Part shown: positions 25,143 to 32,573 of the stretch, one piece after another | How positions within the stretch are numbered: the first letter of the stretch is position 1 | How the letters are laid out: every line of letters begins with the position of its first letter | Source of the DNA: Acidobacteriaceae bacterium | GTDB taxonomy: Bacteria > Acidobacteriota > Terriglobia > Terriglobales > Acidobacteriaceae | DNA length: 32,573 bases | Direction of reading: 5' to 3' | Assembly: GCA_025352065.1 (NCBI GenBank) | Contig: JANXUC010000165.1 | Location: 1-32,573 of the forward strand | Translations under genes and position numbers: made by a program | The notes under the pieces: generated by a model | Database searches by the model: none | What the model saw: the letters and a program-made list of their open reading frames with translations, nothing else | Told to the model about the DNA's origin: nothing

Positions 25143-26273
25143 ATGAGAATGGTTTGTAAGTCGCTGATGCTGATTTTTCTGCTTCTCGCGATTGCGGGAA
25201 TTGCAAATCCGCAGATCGCAGTCGATGACGCCGTTTCCGCAAAAGTGGACGATGTCGTCCGTGCGCAACTGCGAAAACAGAAGATTCCCGGCATCGGCCT
25301 CGGCGTGACGCGCGATGGGAAGATCATCAAGGCCACCGGCTACGGACTCGCCAACGTGGAACTCAATGTCTCCGTGAAGCCGGAATCAATTTTCCAAACC
25401 GGATCGGTAGGGAAGCAATTTACGGCGACCGCCGTGATGATGTTGGTGGAGGAAGGTAAACTCGGGCTGGACGACAAGATCACCAAATATTTTCCTGAAG
25501 CTCCCGCAGCGTGGAAGGCCGTGACTGTCCGGCATTTACTTACGCACACGTCGGGCATCGCTGATTACGGCGGCGAGGAAAGCACGATGGGCAAAGGTGT
25601 GGTCAACTTTCGCCAGGACTACACGGAAGATGATCTCGTCCGCATTTTCTCAGCCATGCCAATGGACTTCCAGCCCGGCGAAAAGTGGAAATACAGCAAC
25701 ACAGGCTATGTGATTCTTGGCGTGCTGATTCACCGCGTCACCGGGAAGTTTTACGGCGATTTTTTGCAGGAGCGAATTTTTCATCCGCTAGGGATGACAT
25801 CGACAAGAATCATCAGCGAGGTGGATATCATTCCCGGTCGTACCACCGGATATCGCCTGCTGAAGGGAGAATTGAAAAATCAGGAGTGGGTCTCGCCCTC
25901 GCTCAACACCACGGCGGATGGCGCGCTCTACACCAACGTGTACGACCTGGCAAAATGGGACGCGGCGCTCTACACCGAGAAGTTGCTGAAGAAAGCCAGC
26001 TTCGATCAAATGTGGACGCCCGTGAAGCTCAATAATGGAACAAACTATAACTACGGCTTCGGATGGGGTGTTCAGGAAGCGAATGGCCACCGCCTGCTGG
26101 CGCATGATGGAGCCTGGCAGGGTTTCACCATGAACATTTCGCGCTATGTGGATGACCGGTTAACGATTGTTGTCTTTACCAATCTCGACGAAAATAATTC
26201 TCGCCCGGCCGCGATTGCAAGGGCTGTAGCAGCGATCTATATCCCCGCACTCGCCATTTCAGAAAAGAAATGA
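25143..26273 (+). CDS. Exported serine hydrolase, beta-lactamase class C / PBP-like fold
   Basis: A 376-residue protein with a signal peptide ([19 protein letters not shown], cleavage near residue 22). The catalytic SxxK is SVGK (Ser88, Lys91) in '[10 protein letters not shown]', and the YxN motif is YSN (Tyr184) in '[13 protein letters not shown]'. Family segments DDKITKYFP and [11 protein letters not shown] are also present. Members act as esterases, D-aminopeptidases, carboxypeptidases or beta-lactamases; nothing here proves antibiotic resistance. The start is set by GGAG at 25131-25134, nine bases before ATG 25143; an in-frame ATG at 25128 has no such site. It converges with the M28 peptidase gene, 4 bases apart. 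Confidence 0.92.
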   Translation: MRMVCKSLMLIFLLLAIAGIANPQIAVDDAVSAKVDDVVRAQLRKQKIPGIGLGVTRDGKIIKATGYGLANVELNVSVKPESIFQTGSVGKQFTATAVMMLVEEGKLGLDDKITKYFPEAPAAWKAVTVRHLLTHTSGIADYGGEESTMGKGVVNFRQDYTEDDLVRIFSAMPMDFQPGEKWKYSNTGYVILGVLIHRVTGKFYGDFLQERIFHPLGMTSTRIISEVDIIPGRTTGYRLLKGELKNQEWVSPSLNTTADGALYTNVYDLAKWDAALYTEKLLKKASFDQMWTPVKLNNGTNYNYGFGWGVQEANGHRLLAHDGAWQGFTMNISRYVDDRLTIVVFTNLDENNSRPAAIARAVAAIYIPALAISEKK

Positions 26274-26277
26274 GCGA

Positions 26278-27711
26278 CTATTGCCTCGGCAACGGCTCCG
26301 GCAAATTTGCCAGCGCATAAGCTAACACGGCCGCAGCTGCCACGTTTTCCTGCAGCTCGTGCGGCACAATTTTGTCCAGCGTGTCGGCGGGTGTGTGGTG
26401 ATAGTTGAAGTAAGTGCGACCATCCTGCATGATTCCAAATGTCGGAACACCAGCTTCGGCCATAGGTGAAATATCCGCTTCCACCTCTTCGGAGCTGACG
26501 CTGAACACATTCGCTCCAAATGTTGCCAGTATTTTTTCCAGCGGCTCAAGCTGGGGCAGAGCAGCGGCCGAAATCTTCGCGTTGAAACCCATTGGATGTC
26601 CCGCGCCTCGGTCGCTTTCAATCGCAGCGACATGGTTCGCAAGTTCTCCTGCATGAGCCTTCGCATATCCGGTGCCGCCGCGCAGACCGCTTTCTTCGTT
26701 CATCCAGGCAACCACGCGGACGGTTCTTTTCGGATGTAAGTGCAACCTCGCCATCAACTGTACCGCATCCATCGCAATCGCAACTCCAGCCGCGTCGTCA
26801 ATCGCGCCAGTGCCAAGATCCCAGGAATCAAGATGCCCCGAAACGATCACAACTTGCTCCGGATGTTCTCTACCTTTCAAATCCGCAACAACGTTGTAGC
26901 CCGGAACTTCAGGCAGAAGTTGCGGCGTCAGGGTCAAATGCAAGCGCACGGTGCCTTGCTGCGCTAAATGTGAGATCAACTCAGCGTCTTCCGCACTCAC
27001 CGCACCCGCCGGAATTCCAGCCGGCACGCTATAGCCCGTATGCGGAATGCGGTAGTCCGCCCCGCCGACGGATCGCACGAGCGATGCCGCGGCTCCCAGT
27101 TCCGCTGCTGCCTTAGCCCCTTGCCCGCGATACTGCACCGCTTCGCCGTAGGCGTCACGCCAATGTCCGCCCGCAGCTTTCCGCGTATCAAACTTCACGT
27201 TGAATAGCACGATCTTGCCCGCAACCTTATCCTTGCCTAGTGCCTTCAATTCGTCGAAGCTGCGCACAACCACCACTTCATTCGTCAATCCCTCTGGAGC
27301 CGTAGCCGTGCTTCCGCCCAGCGCCGTCACCACAACCTTTTGAATAGTTCCCGGAGTTTGACCAGGCCACGCAGCGAGCTCAGCCGTCTCTGCGCCACGG
27401 ACCCAATGCGGAACCATCACTTGCTCCAGTCGCGCATCAAGACCGGCCTGACGCAACGTATCTATTACATGATGCGCCGCCGCATCGGCTTGCGGCGAGC
27501 CAGTCGGCCGCGCACCAATATTCTCTGTGAGGTACGCCACCTGCTGGTAGGCATACTCGCTGGATAGCGCGGCCTCGCGCAGAGTCTCGAGTTCGTGCAC
27601 GAGCTCCGGAGCGTAAACCACCGCAGGTTCTTTCACCGGCACCATCGCCGGACGCTGCCCCCAAAGCATTTCAGAGACACATAAAAACAGAACACAATTC
27701 AGTTTGCGCAT
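26278..27711 (-). CDS. Exported M28-family metallopeptidase
   Basis: A 477-residue zinc aminopeptidase or carboxypeptidase with a signal peptide (MRKLNCVLFLCVSEMLWGQ). An apical PA-like domain is inserted at about residues 130-270. The two-zinc site is intact: His293 in SGHLDSWD, Asp305 in GAIDDAAG, the catalytic Glu339 with ligand Glu340 in MNEESGL, Asp367 in ESDRG and a histidine of YHHTPADT (438-439). It resembles the plasma glutamate carboxypeptidase group. The ATG at 27711 gives the signal peptide directly; the longer frame overlaps the upstream TldD-like gene. The gap from that gene is 49 bases, so these probably form one exported-peptidase operon. Confidence 0.93.
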   Translation of the reverse strand: MRKLNCVLFLCVSEMLWGQRPAMVPVKEPAVVYAPELVHELETLREAALSSEYAYQQVAYLTENIGARPTGSPQADAAAHHVIDTLRQAGLDARLEQVMVPHWVRGAETAELAAWPGQTPGTIQKVVVTALGGSTATAPEGLTNEVVVVRSFDELKALGKDKVAGKIVLFNVKFDTRKAAGGHWRDAYGEAVQYRGQGAKAAAELGAAASLVRSVGGADYRIPHTGYSVPAGIPAGAVSAEDAELISHLAQQGTVRLHLTLTPQLLPEVPGYNVVADLKGREHPEQVVIVSGHLDSWDLGTGAIDDAAGVAIAMDAVQLMARLHLHPKRTVRVVAWMNEESGLRGGTGYAKAHAGELANHVAAIESDRGAGHPMGFNAKISAAALPQLEPLEKILATFGANVFSVSSEEVEADISPMAEAGVPTFGIMQDGRTYFNYHHTPADTLDKIVPHELQENVAAAAVLAYALANLPEPLPRQ

Positions 27712-27760
27712 TATGTTGGGCGTAGCCTTTCGCCAGAAAAAACTTAAGAAAATAGAGTCC

Positions 27761-29407
27761 TTACGGAGCCGACTGCAGCACGGGCGCTGGATACTCCGGC
27801 AACTTATCCTTGCTGGCATCCAGACGCTTCACCTGCAATTCATCGAATAACAACGACGGATTGATAATCGACTGAGGCACCGCGCCGATGCGATTGGAGG
27901 CCTCAAGGTCATCTCCCGCTGCAATCACGTCACTGCGCACAGAACGCGTGTCGAGTTCGCCAAAGAGCCCACCTCGCACCAGTTCCTCGTGGCCATCACT
28001 CACCCAAACGCGGCGCAAAACACGCGGCGCAGATCGGCCCCCCATGCTCTCGACGAAGTAGCCGTATTTTAAATCGTGTTGTTTCGCCAGCTCGATCAAC
28101 TTCTTCTTGAGTTCAGCCGCAGGCGTCGGCTCCGAAGACTCCACGATCAGAACGGCTGATTCAGGCCCGGGGGCGCGGCCCAATCCTGCGCGGCCGTGGC
28201 CGTTTGACTCCGGAAAATCTCGGATGGGCTGGCGGCCAATCAGATAATTCGCCAATTTACCTTTTTCAATCACGGAAACCCGCTGTGCGCGCACTCCCTC
28301 GTCGTCGACCGCATAATTCCCAACCAGCGTGCGGTCTTTGAAGGCCGTCATCGTCGGATCGTCTCTTACCGAAAGAAATTCAGGCAACACGCGACTCTTA
28401 TATTCCGCCGACCACTGTCCTGTGGTCCGTGCAGGCGCCCCTAGCTGAGGTTTTTGCCCCAGCGCATTACGCCCAATTAAGTTGTCCACAATCGATTCCG
28501 CCGCCCCAGGAGCAAACAGAACGGGGCCGCGATAGTCTTCGTCAGCCACCGGCGCTTCCCGCAAGTCCTTTAAAGACGTCAGCACCTTGGCGGACTGTTC
28601 CAAAAATTTGTCACGCGATGGAAGTTCGGAAAGCCGCGTCGTCGCCCAATTCCAATCGCGATCCAGTCGCATGCCGTCCGCAGCTTGCGTTGATCCGTTC
28701 ACGCGCAGAGCAAACACGGTCTTGCCTTCGCGAACCACACTCCCTTCCGTGTTTACAAAATAACGGTTAGTGGCGGAAGCTCGCAGGCTCGCTTCAAAAT
28801 CTTGGACCTCCGGATCACGACGATAAAGCGCACTTGCCGCTTGCAGCGCCTCAATCCACGCCTGCGAATCGATTTCCAGTTTCACCAGCGGCAATATCGA
28901 TTCCACCGGACTCGCCTTGGCAAAGTCATCCACGGGAATTTCTATATTCTTGTCTTTCAATGCGGCTTGCTTCTGGGAAAGCGCTTCGCCCGCTGTTTTA
29001 TAGGCGCGATCGGTCGTCAACCAAAGCTGTCGCCGCAAGGCTTCCACGTCGTCTTCCACTGCTGCAATGTTGACGGTCCCTTCACCCTCTCCAAAGCAAC
29101 TATCCTGCTTGTAGCTACCAACTCGAACCACCACGCGCAGCAGTCGAGCATGTGTTTTGTTCTGCAATCGCAACGCCCCAAACACGGTTTCCGCCGAGAA
29201 CTCGTCCACATCGCCAATGCTGTATTCGATGTAATAAGGCGCGGCCACATCATCGAGCTTGAGCTTCGCCTTGGATCGGTTCAACTCTTCCAGCATCGCC
29301 CGCAGCACAGGGTCATTCGAGGATTTCGCCGCTTCTGTCCCAGCGCCCGCAGCAAATCCGCATATCGAAAACAGAACGAACAGCGAGGCAACCAGAATCC
29401 CCTTCAT
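27761..29407 (-). CDS. Exported TldD/PmbA-family protein lacking the metal site (TldE-like)
   Basis: A 548-residue TldD/PmbA-fold protein with a signal peptide (MKGILVASLFVLFSICGFAA). It is clearly paralogous to its upstream neighbour: both have the 'PYYIEYS' / 'PYFLSYS' N-terminal strand, 'YFVNTEGS' / 'YFVSTEGS', the shared 'VLPEFLSV.DDPTM' segment, 'DDEGV' and the SNGHGR stretch. At the position of the partner's HExxxH it reads VDNLIG (about residues 307-312), and the C-terminal cysteine ligand is also missing. It is therefore predicted inactive as a protease and may be a structural subunit, as TldE is to TldD. Its ATG overlaps the upstream gene by 4 bases, so equal co-expression is likely. 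Confidence 0.88.
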   Translation of the reverse strand: MKGILVASLFVLFSICGFAAGAGTEAAKSSNDPVLRAMLEELNRSKAKLKLDDVAAPYYIEYSIGDVDEFSAETVFGALRLQNKTHARLLRVVVRVGSYKQDSCFGEGEGTVNIAAVEDDVEALRRQLWLTTDRAYKTAGEALSQKQAALKDKNIEIPVDDFAKASPVESILPLVKLEIDSQAWIEALQAASALYRRDPEVQDFEASLRASATNRYFVNTEGSVVREGKTVFALRVNGSTQAADGMRLDRDWNWATTRLSELPSRDKFLEQSAKVLTSLKDLREAPVADEDYRGPVLFAPGAAESIVDNLIGRNALGQKPQLGAPARTTGQWSAEYKSRVLPEFLSVRDDPTMTAFKDRTLVGNYAVDDEGVRAQRVSVIEKGKLANYLIGRQPIRDFPESNGHGRAGLGRAPGPESAVLIVESSEPTPAAELKKKLIELAKQHDLKYGYFVESMGGRSAPRVLRRVWVSDGHEELVRGGLFGELDTRSVRSDVIAAGDDLEASNRIGAVPQSIINPSLLFDELQVKRLDASKDKLPEYPAPVLQSAP

Positions 29408-31119
29408 TGCCCCACCGCCTTGGCGCCTTTGTCATCTTTATCAAACCCGGGTGGAGGCAGCAACGGCGGCCTCATTCTCCCGTGTCCACGCTTCTGCACT
29501 TCAATTTCCGAAAACAACATCGACGGAGCCGCTGCCGAGACCGGAACACTGCCAGACTCCGCTCCACAAATTCCGTTGAACACCTGCTGCGTGTCTCCCG
29601 TTACAACAATCCGGTTCAGCGCCGCCAGCGGTGTCCCCACAATATCCACGCCACGCACTAATTCATCCGGCTTGCCATCCGGATAAACCTTCCACACCAT
29701 CACCGGCAGAATTTGAAACGCTTGCGGAGAGAAACGCGTCGTCAAAGTAAATCCACCCTGAATATCTTCGAAGTAAAGCCCGTAGGCCTTACCTTGCTTC
29801 TTAATTTCATCGATCAACTTCTGCCGCATTTCGGAATCTTTCACCGTGCGCGTCGAACTCACAATCAGGTTTCCCTGCCGCCCGGTCTCCATCAGCCCCG
29901 CCTGCGATCGACCGTGGCCATTCGACTTATCGAAGTGATTGATCGGCATCCGCGACATCAGAAAATTCTTCAATGTCCCGCTCTGGATCAATTCCACACG
30001 GCTCGCCGCGACACCTTCATCGTCAAACGCGTAGTAGCCCGCCAGTTCCACACCATTCAATACCCGCATCGTCGGATCGTCTGCCACACTCAGAAATTCC
30101 GGAAGCACCGGCTGCCCAACCTTCTTAGTAAATGTCTGCCCTTCCTGCTCATCGCGTTGCCGATGTCCTTCCAACCGGTGACCCAGTACTTCATGAAAAA
30201 ACACGGCCGCCGCACGTCCCGAAAGCAGAACAGGTACCGTTGCCGGCTCACTCAGCGGTGCAGCTCTCAAATGCTGAATATCTGCCGCCATCTTCTCAAT
30301 CTTCTTCGTGACCTCAGCCTCCGAAGGCAGCTTGTTCGCCGAAGTCGCCTGAAAAGTCTCCACCCGCATCAGGTCCATACCATCTTCCGCATGCGTCGAA
30401 GCCGTAATCACCATCCGAATCATCGCCGATGATGTAACCACGCGGCTACCTTCCGTCGAAACAAAATAGGTTGTCGACTTCTGCGCTACCAACGTCACAT
30501 ACGACTCTTCCACTTCGGGATATTTCCTGAGCAATCCGGAATACCGTCGCGCCTGTTCTTCCCACTTCTTCTGGTCAACTCCCAGCGGAGCGGCTTCCCC
30601 CGTAACGCTCTTCTGCGCAGCCTCTTCTGAAAAGTCCGCCGACGTATCTTCTTCCTTCGCGCGAACCGCCGTCTGCGTCTTCACATTCAGGAACGCCCGC
30701 TGCGCCTTGCGATACCCCTCGTACGTCAGCTTCCATAGCACACGCGCCGTCGCGTCCGGATCATCTCCGAGCGGCAACAAGCCGGACTCGATGCCCGACG
30801 AACGATTTTCGTCATGCGTGTTGTCCAGCTTTGTCGACCCCACCCGTGTCTGCACATCTGCTTGTCGCGCACGCAATTGTCGAGAATTCAACAGCGCCCC
30901 CTCGCTCGCCGTCACCGCAGTAAGCTCGTTGTCGGTTACCGAATAACTCAGGAAATAGGGAGCCGGATCCCGCTTGCCAAGTTCAGTCTTGGCGCGACCC
31001 AATTCTTTTTCCATGGCGGAAAGCAGCGGTTGCGAAATACCGGCCTGCGCGGAAGCCAACTGCCCAGCAAAATTGAAAGCAAACTGAAGGACTGCTAGAC
31101 GAAACAACGCGGATATCAT
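29404..31119 (-). CDS. Exported TldD-family metalloprotease (intact HExxxH)
   Basis: A 571-residue TldD/PmbA-family protease with a signal peptide (FRLAVLQFAFNFAGQLASAQ). The zinc site HEVLGH (His309, Glu310, His314) lies within 'FFHEVLGHRLEGHRQRDEQE', and the third-ligand cysteine is in 'FNGICGAESGSVPVSAAAPS'. Classical TldD is a cytoplasmic partner of TldE that trims peptides such as microcin B17 and CcdA through a closed chamber; an exported version should act in the periplasm or outside. The downstream paralogue lacks the site, so a heterodimer is predicted. ATG 31119 has AGGA just upstream. The gap before it begins with a perfect 15-bp hairpin at 31144. Confidence 0.9.
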   Translation of the reverse strand: MISALFRLAVLQFAFNFAGQLASAQAGISQPLLSAMEKELGRAKTELGKRDPAPYFLSYSVTDNELTAVTASEGALLNSRQLRARQADVQTRVGSTKLDNTHDENRSSGIESGLLPLGDDPDATARVLWKLTYEGYRKAQRAFLNVKTQTAVRAKEEDTSADFSEEAAQKSVTGEAAPLGVDQKKWEEQARRYSGLLRKYPEVEESYVTLVAQKSTTYFVSTEGSRVVTSSAMIRMVITASTHAEDGMDLMRVETFQATSANKLPSEAEVTKKIEKMAADIQHLRAAPLSEPATVPVLLSGRAAAVFFHEVLGHRLEGHRQRDEQEGQTFTKKVGQPVLPEFLSVADDPTMRVLNGVELAGYYAFDDEGVAASRVELIQSGTLKNFLMSRMPINHFDKSNGHGRSQAGLMETGRQGNLIVSSTRTVKDSEMRQKLIDEIKKQGKAYGLYFEDIQGGFTLTTRFSPQAFQILPVMVWKVYPDGKPDELVRGVDIVGTPLAALNRIVVTGDTQQVFNGICGAESGSVPVSAAAPSMLFSEIEVQKRGHGRMRPPLLPPPGFDKDDKGAKAVGQ

Positions 31120-31143
31120 GTCCTGTGCAGTTTATACGAACCC

Positions 31144-31177
31144 AACCTAGCGCGGACACTCTTGTCCGCGCTAGGTT
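31144..31177. repeat. Perfect 15-bp hairpin with CTCT loop
   Basis: AACCTAGCGCGGACA and its exact complement flank the loop CTCT. The inner GCGGACA-CTCT-TGTCCGC is shared with the hairpin at 31684-31703, while the outer stem differs. It lies 24 bases before the TldD-like ATG, within its probable leader or promoter. Confidence 0.8.
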
Positions 31178-31211
31178 CTTGTTTCTAACCTTGCGGATAC
31201 AGGAAACACGA

Positions 31212-31256
31212 GGGTGCCCCGTCCTTACTTTCGCGCTCTATGCGAAAGAGGGCGGG
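31212..31256. repeat. 45-base dispersed hairpin element, copy 2
   Basis: Matches the element at 15455-15500 except for one extra base and two substitutions in the loop (GCTCTAT against GTTCTTT). The stem CTTTCGC/GCGAAAG and the outer GGGTGCCCCGTCCTT and AGGGCGGG arms are conserved. Confidence 0.75.
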
Positions 31257-31299
31257 AAGGAAGAATTTATCCCCATAAGCGTTTTGGGGGAAAACTGGA

Positions 31300-31321
31300 G
31301 CCCCGCAATCTTCCGCGGGGC
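31300..31321. repeat. GCCCCGC hairpin, 7-bp stem
   Basis: GCCCCGC (31300-31306) and GCGGGGC (31315-31321) flank an 8-base loop. It is part of the hairpin cluster and sits 44 bases after the 45-base element. Confidence 0.5.
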
Positions 31322-31387
31322 CACCACAAAAAGAGGCAAGGAGGCGGGATTCAGCTCAAGGAAGGCGCAACAGCATGCCGTTCCAAA

Positions 31388-31528
31388 ATGTCGAAGCGGC
31401 ACAACGGGAACGTTCGAGGGTATGGGAAAGGAGTCATTGCAAAGTACGGCCTCTTTTTCTACAGAGAGTGGATGCACCTGTTGCGCCAAACTCCAGACGA
31501 GTTCGGGCTCGTAGCCGCCAACCTCTAA
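31388..31528 (+). CDS. Possible small protein of 46 residues
   Basis: Starting at ATG 31388 the frame gives a basic N-terminus (MSKRHNGNVRGYGKG) followed by 'VIAKYGLFFYREWMHLLRQT' and an EFGLVAANL end. The tail is protein-like, with mixed aromatic and aliphatic residues. The frame has no good ribosome-binding site and lies in hairpin-rich DNA. It may be a remnant of a larger gene or a chance frame. No family is recognised. Confidence 0.25.
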   Translation: MSKRHNGNVRGYGKGVIAKYGLFFYREWMHLLRQTPDEFGLVAANL

Positions 31529-31647
31529 CGCATTGAAAACACGAGCGTTCGCACTAGATCGACAGCGGCGTCCAAGTATCGTAGAAAAACTACGGGTGCA
31601 GCCATCTGCACAAGTGTAGACCCCAAAATCAGCCAAAACCCCTGCAG

Positions 31648-31663
31648 GGCGGGCATTCCCGCC
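31648..31663. repeat. REP-like hairpin GGCGGG-CATT-CCCGCC
   Basis: Six-bp stem with a CATT loop, introduced by CTGCAG. The lead and the GCATTCC core resemble the truncated element at the right window edge. Confidence 0.6.
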
Positions 31664-31683
31664 GGCCGCCGTTGATCCTGTAG

Positions 31684-31703
31684 GGCGGACACTCTTGTCC
31701 GCC
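31684..31703. repeat. REP-like hairpin GGCGGACA-CTCT-TGTCCGCC
   Basis: Eight-bp perfect stem with CTCT loop, introduced by CTGTAG. The inner part is identical to the hairpin at 31144-31177. It lies 20 bases after the preceding hairpin, forming a tandem pair. Confidence 0.7.
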
Positions 31704-31721
31704 GCACTAAGGCCTGTGTGG

Positions 31722-31741
31722 CGACGGAGCTTGCTCCGTCG
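31722..31741. repeat. REP-like hairpin CGACGGAGC-TT-GCTCCGTCG
   Basis: Nine-bp perfect stem with a TT loop, preceded by TGTGTGG. Same family as 15381-15400; the stem differs by compensating changes (CAGC..GCTG there, CGAC..GTCG here), which argues that pairing itself is maintained. Confidence 0.7.
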
Positions 31742-31816
31742 GCGGTCACCTTACCTTCTGCAATTGATTCCCTTCGCGCCAAACGGTGCAGTTCAAGCTA
31801 CTGAAACGGAGAGTTC

Positions 31817-32119
31817 ATGGCAACTCCAACCGCGGACAAGAATGGCGCCATCGTAGTCTCCGCCCTGCGCGCTCGCGCCAATTTCGGCAAGCTTCTCCGC
31901 CGCTTAGACGACGAACGCCGGTCCCTGGTGATCGAAAAACGCGGCACCCCGAAAGCCGTGCTCCTCAGCATTCGCGACTATGTGAGGCTCGCCGCGCCCG
32001 AACCCGAGATCCTCAAGCTTATTGGCGAGGAATCCGAACGGAATGGCACGAACCAACTGACAGCCCGCCAAATCGATCAGGTCGGCAAGGCTTCGAGAGC
32101 TACCCGTAAGAAGCGGTAA
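31817..32119 (+). CDS. Type II antitoxin, Phd/YefM family
   Basis: A 100-residue antitoxin-like protein. Its N-terminal half has the Phd/YefM DNA-binding fold pattern: 'VVSALRARANFGKLLRRLDD' then 'RRSLVIEKRGTPKAVLLSIR' and DYVRLAA. The charged C-terminal part would wrap the toxin. GGAG at 31808-31811 precedes the ATG by five bases. Its stop overlaps the ATG of the PIN toxin gene as TAATG, the usual antitoxin-first order. Such antitoxins normally autoregulate. The antitoxin is intact although its toxin is frameshifted. Confidence 0.85.
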   Translation: MATPTADKNGAIVVSALRARANFGKLLRRLDDERRSLVIEKRGTPKAVLLSIRDYVRLAAPEPEILKLIGEESERNGTNQLTARQIDQVGKASRATRKKR

Positions 32120-32539
32120 TGCTGCCCCTTCGCCTTGTAATCGACACCAACGTCATCGTTTCCGGAGCTCTTCAGCCCAAGGGACTGCGCGTACCGTTCT
32201 TCTTCTGCGATCACAAAGCCCGCGCGGCTCTATATCTCCCACTTAATTCTGGATGAATATAGCGAAGTGTTAGCGCGTCCAGAACTGGCCATCCGGAAGG
32301 GCCTGCGACAGCAACTCTTGCAACTCATCAAGAACCGCAGCCACACCGTGGTTCCGTCACGGCTTCTCGAAGTAACCAGCGATCCCGACGACAACATCTT
32401 CCTGGAATGCGCCGATGCAGCCCGCGCCGACTATCTGGTCGCCGGCAATTTAAAACACTTCCCAAGATTCTGGAAGACCACTAAAACCATCACGCCCCGC
32501 GAATTCATCAGCCTGGCCGCGCCCCATCTAACTAACTAA
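32119..32539 (+). pseudogene. PIN-domain toxin, frameshifted
   Basis: A PIN-family ribonuclease toxin read in two frames. From ATG 32119 the protein begins LPLRLVIDTNVIVSGALQPK with the first catalytic Asp, but this frame stops at 32254-32256. The +1 frame, entered after codon TTC at 32203-32205, reads AITKPARLYISHLILDEYSE and then VLARPEL, 'VTSDPDDNIFLECADAARAD' and YLVAGNLKHFPRF, ending at 32539. Removing one T (32206) next to a TTCTTCTTC run restores about 139 residues with all expected acidic residues. A slipped-strand insertion or sequencing error would both give this. If true, the toxin is inactive. Confidence 0.8.
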
Positions 32540-32549
32540 ACACATGCTC

Positions 32550-32573
32550 GTGTAGGGCGAGCATTCCTGCTCG
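32550..32573. repeat. REP-like element cut by the window edge
   Basis: Begins TGTAGGGCGAGCATTCCTGC and ends at the last base. The lead TGTAGGGCG matches that at 31680, and a stem GGCGAGCA with TGCTCG is already forming. It lies 10 bases after the PIN gene. Confidence 0.55.

Larger units (their letters stand above)
31120..31816. other. 697-base hairpin-rich intergenic region
   Basis: This divergent gap between the TldD-like gene and the antitoxin gene holds at least six separate palindromes, listed individually, and one doubtful small reading frame. Longer open frames crossing it run through the palindromes and are probably not genes. Confidence 0.6.

Noticed and set aside
25143-26273. Antibiotic-resistance beta-lactamase
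   Set aside because: The fold motifs are shared by esterases and peptidases; nothing in the sequence shows drug hydrolysis, so a neutral name is used.
28802-30432. Long plus-strand open frames (about 290 and 240 codons)
   Set aside because: They are antisense to the two TldD-like genes, which carry signal peptides and family motifs; the products are His/Arg/Pro-rich shadow sequences.
31125-31636. Longer overlapping open frames on both strands in the hairpin-rich gap
   Set aside because: They read straight through hairpin repeats and give low-complexity or repeat-derived peptides; only the 46-residue tail is kept as a doubtful call.
31144-31741. CRISPR array
   Set aside because: The repeats are palindromes of differing sequence and irregular spacing; there is no constant repeat with unique spacers and no cas gene.
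32119-32539. Programmed frameshifting of the PIN gene
   Set aside because: The TTCTTCTTCT run is not a standard slippery heptamer, no stimulatory structure was seen, and PIN toxins are not known to need it. An indel is simpler.

Overview
The window looks like chromosome from an Acidobacteriota bacterium, probably class Terriglobia. The evidence is a long Oar-type receptor with an N-terminal carboxypeptidase-regulatory domain, a yceD-rpmF-plsX-fabD core cluster, paired exported TldD-like proteins, moderately high GC, and many short palindromes between genes. This assignment is inference from gene content, not from a marker tree. No rRNA, tRNA, CRISPR array or intact transposase was seen.

Left part (1-13.4 kb). 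The start of a Ser/Thr kinase runs off the left edge. A tight plus-strand run follows: gamma-glutamyltransferase, TIM-barrel isomerase, asparaginyl-tRNA synthetase, arginase and D-Ala-D-Ala ligase, with gaps of 30 bases or less. It converges with a minus-strand unit for surface signalling and uptake: a TonB C-terminal-domain protein, an ECF sigma factor, a 626-residue membrane anti-sigma-like protein and a 1112-residue outer-membrane receptor. Sigma and anti-sigma genes overlap by 4 bases, and a good housekeeping promoter precedes the sigma gene.

Middle part (13.4-25 kb). A flavin reductase and tryptophan 2,3-dioxygenase pair comes first, then a small membrane protein. Next is the fatty-acid/phospholipid/ribosome cluster yceD, rpmF, plsX, a DinB-like gene and fabD; fabH is absent from it. 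A strikingly AT-rich stretch then leads into a Fic AMP-transferase-family gene, a small overlapping gene and an MscS channel with a large coiled-coil N-terminus. A frameshifted membrane-protein gene, a DUF1569 protein, a TPR membrane protein and a DksA-like zinc protein follow.

Right part (25-32.6 kb). A serine beta-lactamase-fold hydrolase converges on a minus-strand run of exported peptidases: an M28 metallopeptidase and two TldD-family proteins. The upstream TldD protein has its HExxxH metal site; the downstream paralogue has lost it. Ahead of them is a 697-base gap packed with hairpin repeats. The window ends with a Phd/YefM-type antitoxin and its PIN toxin, which is broken by one extra base.

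The most notable signals are the exported active/inactive TldD pair, the dispersed hairpin families (including two near-identical 45-base copies about 16 kb apart), the two frameshifted genes, and the AT-rich, possibly leaderless fic locus with a small downstream gene.
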